Assembly: GCF_030848945.1 (NCBI RefSeq) | Contig: NZ_JANHAX010000008.1 | Location: 62,001 to 126,000 of the forward strand | DNA: 64,000 nt | Direction: 5' to 3' | Source of the DNA: Marimonas arenosa | GTDB lineage: Bacteria; Pseudomonadota; Alphaproteobacteria; Rhodobacterales; Rhodobacteraceae | Part shown: positions 60,523 to 64,000 of the stretch, piece after piece | Layout of the letters: every line of letters begins with the position of its first letter | How positions within the stretch are numbered: position 1 is the first letter of the stretch | Translations under genes and position numbers: made by a program | The notes under the pieces: generated by a model | Database searches by the model: none | What the model saw: the letters and a program-made list of their open reading frames with translations, nothing else | Told to the model about the DNA's origin: nothing

Positions 60523-60995
60523 TCTTGGCCGCGTATGCTAATGGTGGCCTTAAGCTAAACTTTGCTCAACTCAGATTGGCAGACCGGGATGGAATTCATC
60601 GCTTCTCATGGCTCTCATTCGAAGTTTGAGACGCGAGCGTCATAGCTTCGCCGTTTGTAAAACTCTGTGCCACAAGTGGTGCACCTCCAGTCTGGCTGGC
60701 TTCCATCGAGCTCAATCACGCAGCCGCCAAACACCACCTCGCCCCGTTCTTCTTTCTCCATCAGCTCGGTCGAGAAATGCGGCATGCCGTAGTCGATTAA
60801 GCGTCATGCTGATGCGTTAACAGAAGTCTTGGTCCACCGCCCTCTACGTCACTTCAAGGTTTCGAAATGCTGACAAAAATGCCCAGTCAAACCAACAAGC
60901 GGCAATCGAGAAGTGGAGAGCTTAAAAGCCCCTTCGTTTCCTTGCTTAACAAGGGCTTGCGTCATAGTGTGCCGAGATGAAGGGCGGTTATTTTG
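60523..60995. other. Region with one gene fragment (473 bp)
   Basis: Apart from the truncated zinc-ribbon copy at 60615-60785, no gene is supported. It contains the upstream region of the hsdR gene. Confidence 0.45.
60615..60785 (-). pseudogene. Truncated copy of the zinc-ribbon gene
   Basis: On the minus strand this reads YGMPHFSTELMEKEERGEVVFGGCVIELDGSQPDWRCTTCGTEFYK, closely matching the C-terminal 45 residues of the gene at 53538-54107. It ends at TGA after 14 further residues. Just upstream the frame meets a stop, so the N-terminal part and the first CxxC knuckle are missing. The amino acid identity is high but the DNA has diverged, so this is an old paralogue fragment. Confidence 0.75.
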
Positions 60996-63900
60996 ATGGC
61001 GAGCGAACGAACGACAGGCAATTTCCAGTTTCTACAGCCGATTAGCTCCCAGCTCGTAAAGTTGGGCACTCTCGCCGAGCACTATTTTCACGCCGATCCG
61101 AGCACGTCGCTGATCAAGCTGCGGCAGTTCTCGGAAACCCTAACCCAGCTCCACGCAGCGCATGCTGGCCTGCTTCCGGAGCCTGCAGAGACCCAATCGG
61201 ACTTACTGCGGCGACTGAAGTTCGAGCGAGCAATCCCCGACAAGGTACTCGATGTGCTCCACCACATTCGGAAGACAGGCAACTTAGCTGTCCATGAAGG
61301 TGCTGGCGACCATCGGCAAGCGCTCACGGCGCTTAAGATGTCGGTTCAGCTTGGCATTTGGCACTACCGGGTCGTTCGGAGTGACCCAAAGTTTTCTCCT
61401 GGTCCTTTCGTGCCGCCAGAAAACCCGGCTTCCGCAGCAGAAGAACTCCAGCAAGAGCTTGCTCGCCTTCGCCGAGAGCGGGACGCAGCACTTAACGAGG
61501 CTCAGCTTGCCCAAGAGGCTGCCGAAGCAGCTCAGCGTGAGGCGGAGACAGCGTCCGAACGCGAACAGCGCGAGAAAGAAGAACGTGCTCAGTGGGAAGC
61601 CTTGGCGCAGGAAGTCGAGCAAGATCGATCCGTGCTTCAAAGGCACCTCCGAGAGCTACAGGAAACAGCAACCGCTCAGCCCGCGAACACCCGTACAGAG
61701 TTTGTTCAAGCAGCGCAGGCCGCTTCGTCCACAATTGATCTCGATGAGACAGCCACACGCGACCTGATCGACCAGCAATTGCGGGACTGGGGTTGGGAGG
61801 CTGACAGTGTCAATCTGCGCCACTCCAAAGGCACACGTCCCGCTAAGGGACGATCTATGGCAATTGCGGAATGGCCGTCAAAGAGTGGTCCAGCTGACTA
61901 CGCCCTGTTTGTGGGGGAGCGCTGTCTCGGGATCGTTGAGGCCAAACGTTACAGAAAGAACGTGTCGGCTGCGATTGATCAGTCAGAGCGTTACTCAATG
62001 GATTTCGACCACGAGAGTGCGATCGGCACTTGGGACGGCGGGTATCGCGTTCCGTTTGTCTTCGCGACGAATGGTCGGCCCTACCTAAAGCAGATCGAAA
62101 CCGAGAGCGGCATCTGGTTTCGCGATGTGCGCTTGGCGACAAACCACCGGCGAGCGCTTGTCGAATGGCCCACACCTGAAGGTCTCGAAGCGAAGTTCGA
62201 TACAGACAGGGAAACAGCGCAGAAGGCGCTTGAGACACGTCCGTTCGATTTCGGCTTTCAGCTCAGGCCCTACCAGAAAGCCGCGATTGAGGCGGTTGAA
62301 GACACCCTGTCCACAGAGCAGCGTGAGATGCTCGTTGCGATGGCAACCGGCACCGGAAAAACGAAGCTCGCTATTGCGATGCTCTACCGCCTTTTGTCCA
62401 CCAAGCGCTTCCGCCGCATCTGCTTCGTCGTGGACCGCTCAGCGCTCGGCAACCAGACCGGCGATGAGTTCATGAGCACACCCATCGAAGGCCCAAAGAC
62501 CTTCGGCCAGCTCTTCGACATCAAAGGCCTTGAGGACGTGAAGCCCGATCTCGAAACGCGGGTTCATATCTGTACGATCCAAGGTCTTGTGAAGCGTGTG
62601 CTCTACACCGACGACCCGCAAGAAACGCCGCCGATTGATCAGTACGATTTGATGGTAATCGACGAATGCCATCGTGGCTACTTGCTTGATCGGGAAATGT
62701 CAGACGCAGAGCTGAGCTTCAGAGGGCAGGACGACTACATCTCAAAATACCGTCGAGTGCTTGAGTACTTCGACGCTGTGAAAATCGGCCTGACCGCGAC
62801 ACCAGCGCTCCACACAGCGCAAATCTTCGGTGATCCGATCTACACCTACACTTATCGAGAAGCCGTGGTTGATGGTTGGCTGATCGACCACGAACCGCCT
62901 GTTCGCATTGAGACCGCGCTCAGTTCTGACGGCATCAAGTTCGAAAAAGGCGAGGAGTTTGAAGCTGTCGACACGAGAACTGGTGAAGTCGACCAAGTCT
63001 CAGCGCCTGACGAGATCAACTTCGAGGTCGAAGCCTTCAACCGCAAAGTCATCACAGTTCCATTCAACCGCGTGGTGGCGCAAGAACTGGCAACACATAT
63101 CGACCCGTCACTGCCCGGCAAGACACTCGTCTACGCCGTGAACGATGCCCATGCCGACATTGTCGTGGATGAGCTCAAGAAGGCGTTCAAAGAGCAGTAT
63201 GGCGAGATCGAAGATGCCGCCGTCCGCAAGATCACTGGCAGCGTTGAGAACGGCAATTCCGCTCGGATCAACAAGCTGATCCGTTCCTACCGCAATGACG
63301 CTTTCCCCAAGATCGCGGTTACTGTGGACCTGCTGACAACTGGCGTCGATGTTCCAGCGATTACGAACCTTGTGTTCATTCGTCGTGTGAACAGCCGCAT
63401 TCTCTACGAGCAGATGCTTGGACGTGCGACACGGCGTTGCGACGACATTGGCAAGGAAGTGTTCCGTATCTTCGATGCAGTCGACCTCTACGCCACCCTC
63501 CAAGACCTCACGCAGATGAAGCCGGTCGCAAGCAACCCGTCGCTGACCTTTGAACAGCTGTTCGGCGAGCTCGCATCCGTTGAGGAAGAGGATCAACGCG
63601 AGATCATCAGGGACCAAATCCTTGCTAAGCTTCACAGGAAGATCAGAAAGCTGCCCTCGAAGGTCGAAGAAGCAGTGCGCGATCTGACCGGTGAGAGCGC
63701 AGAAGAGCTAAGGGACCGCTTAAAGCAGAACTCGCTTCAGCATGCGTCTGAATGGGCGAAGAAGTATGCCGGGATCGGGAAAATCCTAGATTGGAACCCG
63801 GATGGCAGAGGACCAAATCTGATCCCGATTTCCACGCAGGAAGACGAGATACGGACTGTCACCCGCGGCTATGGCGACGCCGAAAAGCCCGAGGACTTCT

Positions 63901-64000
63901 TGGACACCTTCCAGTCCTTCGTGCGGAACAATCAAAACAAGATCGCGGCGCTCTCGGTGGTCGTTCAGCGTCCGCGAGAGCTGACACGCCAAGAGCTTCG
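60996..64000 (+). CDS. hsdR: Type I restriction enzyme R subunit (3' end outside window)
   Basis: About 1001 codons, open to the right edge. Start ATG at 60996. Residues about 10-130 resemble DUF4145 (LDVLHHIRKTGNLAVHEG). A coiled coil at about 145-220 follows (EELQQELARLRRERDAALNEA). The PD-(D/E)xK nuclease core is ADYALFVGERCLGIVEAKRY with Asp301, Glu315 and Lys317. The SF2 motor has Walker A MATGTGKT (449-456), DECH (556-559), GLTATPA, and LLTTGVDVPAITNLVF with LGRATRRCDD near 820. This is the ATP-dependent translocase/nuclease of a type I system. HsdM and HsdS are not in the window and are expected to the right. Confidence 0.93.
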   Translation, partial: MASERTTGNFQFLQPISSQLVKLGTLAEHYFHADPSTSLIKLRQFSETLTQLHAAHAGLLPEPAETQSDLLRRLKFERAIPDKVLDVLHHIRKTGNLAVHEGAGDHRQALTALKMSVQLGIWHYRVVRSDPKFSPGPFVPPENPASAAEELQQELARLRRERDAALNEAQLAQEAAEAAQREAETASEREQREKEERAQWEALAQEVEQDRSVLQRHLRELQETATAQPANTRTEFVQAAQAASSTIDLDETATRDLIDQQLRDWGWEADSVNLRHSKGTRPAKGRSMAIAEWPSKSGPADYALFVGERCLGIVEAKRYRKNVSAAIDQSERYSMDFDHESAIGTWDGGYRVPFVFATNGRPYLKQIETESGIWFRDVRLATNHRRALVEWPTPEGLEAKFDTDRETAQKALETRPFDFGFQLRPYQKAAIEAVEDTLSTEQREMLVAMATGTGKTKLAIAMLYRLLSTKRFRRICFVVDRSALGNQTGDEFMSTPIEGPKTFGQLFDIKGLEDVKPDLETRVHICTIQGLVKRVLYTDDPQETPPIDQYDLMVIDECHRGYLLDREMSDAELSFRGQDDYISKYRRVLEYFDAVKIGLTATPALHTAQIFGDPIYTYTYREAVVDGWLIDHEPPVRIETALSSDGIKFEKGEEFEAVDTRTGEVDQVSAPDEINFEVEAFNRKVITVPFNRVVAQELATHIDPSLPGKTLVYAVNDAHADIVVDELKKAFKEQYGEIEDAAVRKITGSVENGNSARINKLIRSYRNDAFPKIAVTVDLLTTGVDVPAITNLVFIRRVNSRILYEQMLGRATRRCDDIGKEVFRIFDAVDLYATLQDLTQMKPVASNPSLTFEQLFGELASVEEEDQREIIRDQILAKLHRKIRKLPSKVEEAVRDLTGESAEELRDRLKQNSLQHASEWAKKYAGIGKILDWNPDGRGPNLIPISTQEDEIRTVTRGYGDAEKPEDFLDTFQSFVRNNQNKIAALSVVVQRPRELTRQEL

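Overview
The window is high-GC DNA with the gene content and codon use of a marine alphaproteobacterium, most likely a Rhodobacteraceae (Roseobacter-type) member. The best single clue is a complete beta-hydroxyaspartate-cycle operon (bhcABCD) with its divergent IclR regulator bhcR. Several tripartite tricarboxylate, FadR-type and IlvD/EDD-type genes fit the same group. No species is assigned.

Layout. 1-1.6 kb: the 3' part of an H-NOX-like (HNOB) gene that has lost its heme ligand, followed by an HNOBA-GGDEF diguanylate cyclase. 1.6-7.0 kb: bhcD, bhcC, bhcB and bhcA on the minus strand and bhcR on the plus strand, for glyoxylate assimilation; a tandem-CBS protein follows. 7.5-29.3 kb: a surface-glycan region. 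It holds a coiled-coil sulfotransferase, a WsaF-like glycosyltransferase, a very large multidomain glycosyltransferase, three tandem paralogous sulfotransferases, an IlvD/EDD sugar-acid dehydratase, a GtrA-like protein, a UbiA/DPPR-synthase-like prenyltransferase, an NAD-dependent epimerase, three secreted proteins (one FGE-like) and a GH5 glycosidase with a large inserted domain.

29.4-37.6 kb: a tctABC carboxylate transporter, an XRE-type ScfR/RamB-like regulator, a FadR-type regulator, an oxalyl-CoA-synthetase-like ligase and a ketopantoate-reductase-like enzyme. 38.2-47.6 kb: a sugar-acid catabolic locus with KDPGal aldolase (dgoA), KDGal kinase (dgoK), a semialdehyde dehydrogenase, a FadR-type regulator, a ribose/galactose-type ABC importer and an SMP-30 lactonase. 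47.8-50.3 kb: an M20 amidohydrolase and an ankyrin-cytochrome c fusion.

50.5 kb to the right edge: an apparent genomic island. A displaced 3' half of tRNA-Cys(GCA) on the minus strand marks its left end, so an integrase and the intact tRNA-Cys are predicted beyond the right edge. The island carries a tiny Cys-rich leader ORF beside palindromes, a J-domain/beta-propeller-like protein bracketed by an exact 28-bp direct repeat, a zinc-ribbon protein with a truncated second copy 7 kb away, a yhaO-yhaN-like nuclease/SMC-like ATPase pair, unknown proteins, and a type I restriction HsdR cut by the window edge. This is the best place to look for an undescribed, possibly defence-related, system.

No CRISPR array, insertion sequence or rRNA was seen. 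All family calls come from reading motifs by eye; no database search was run.
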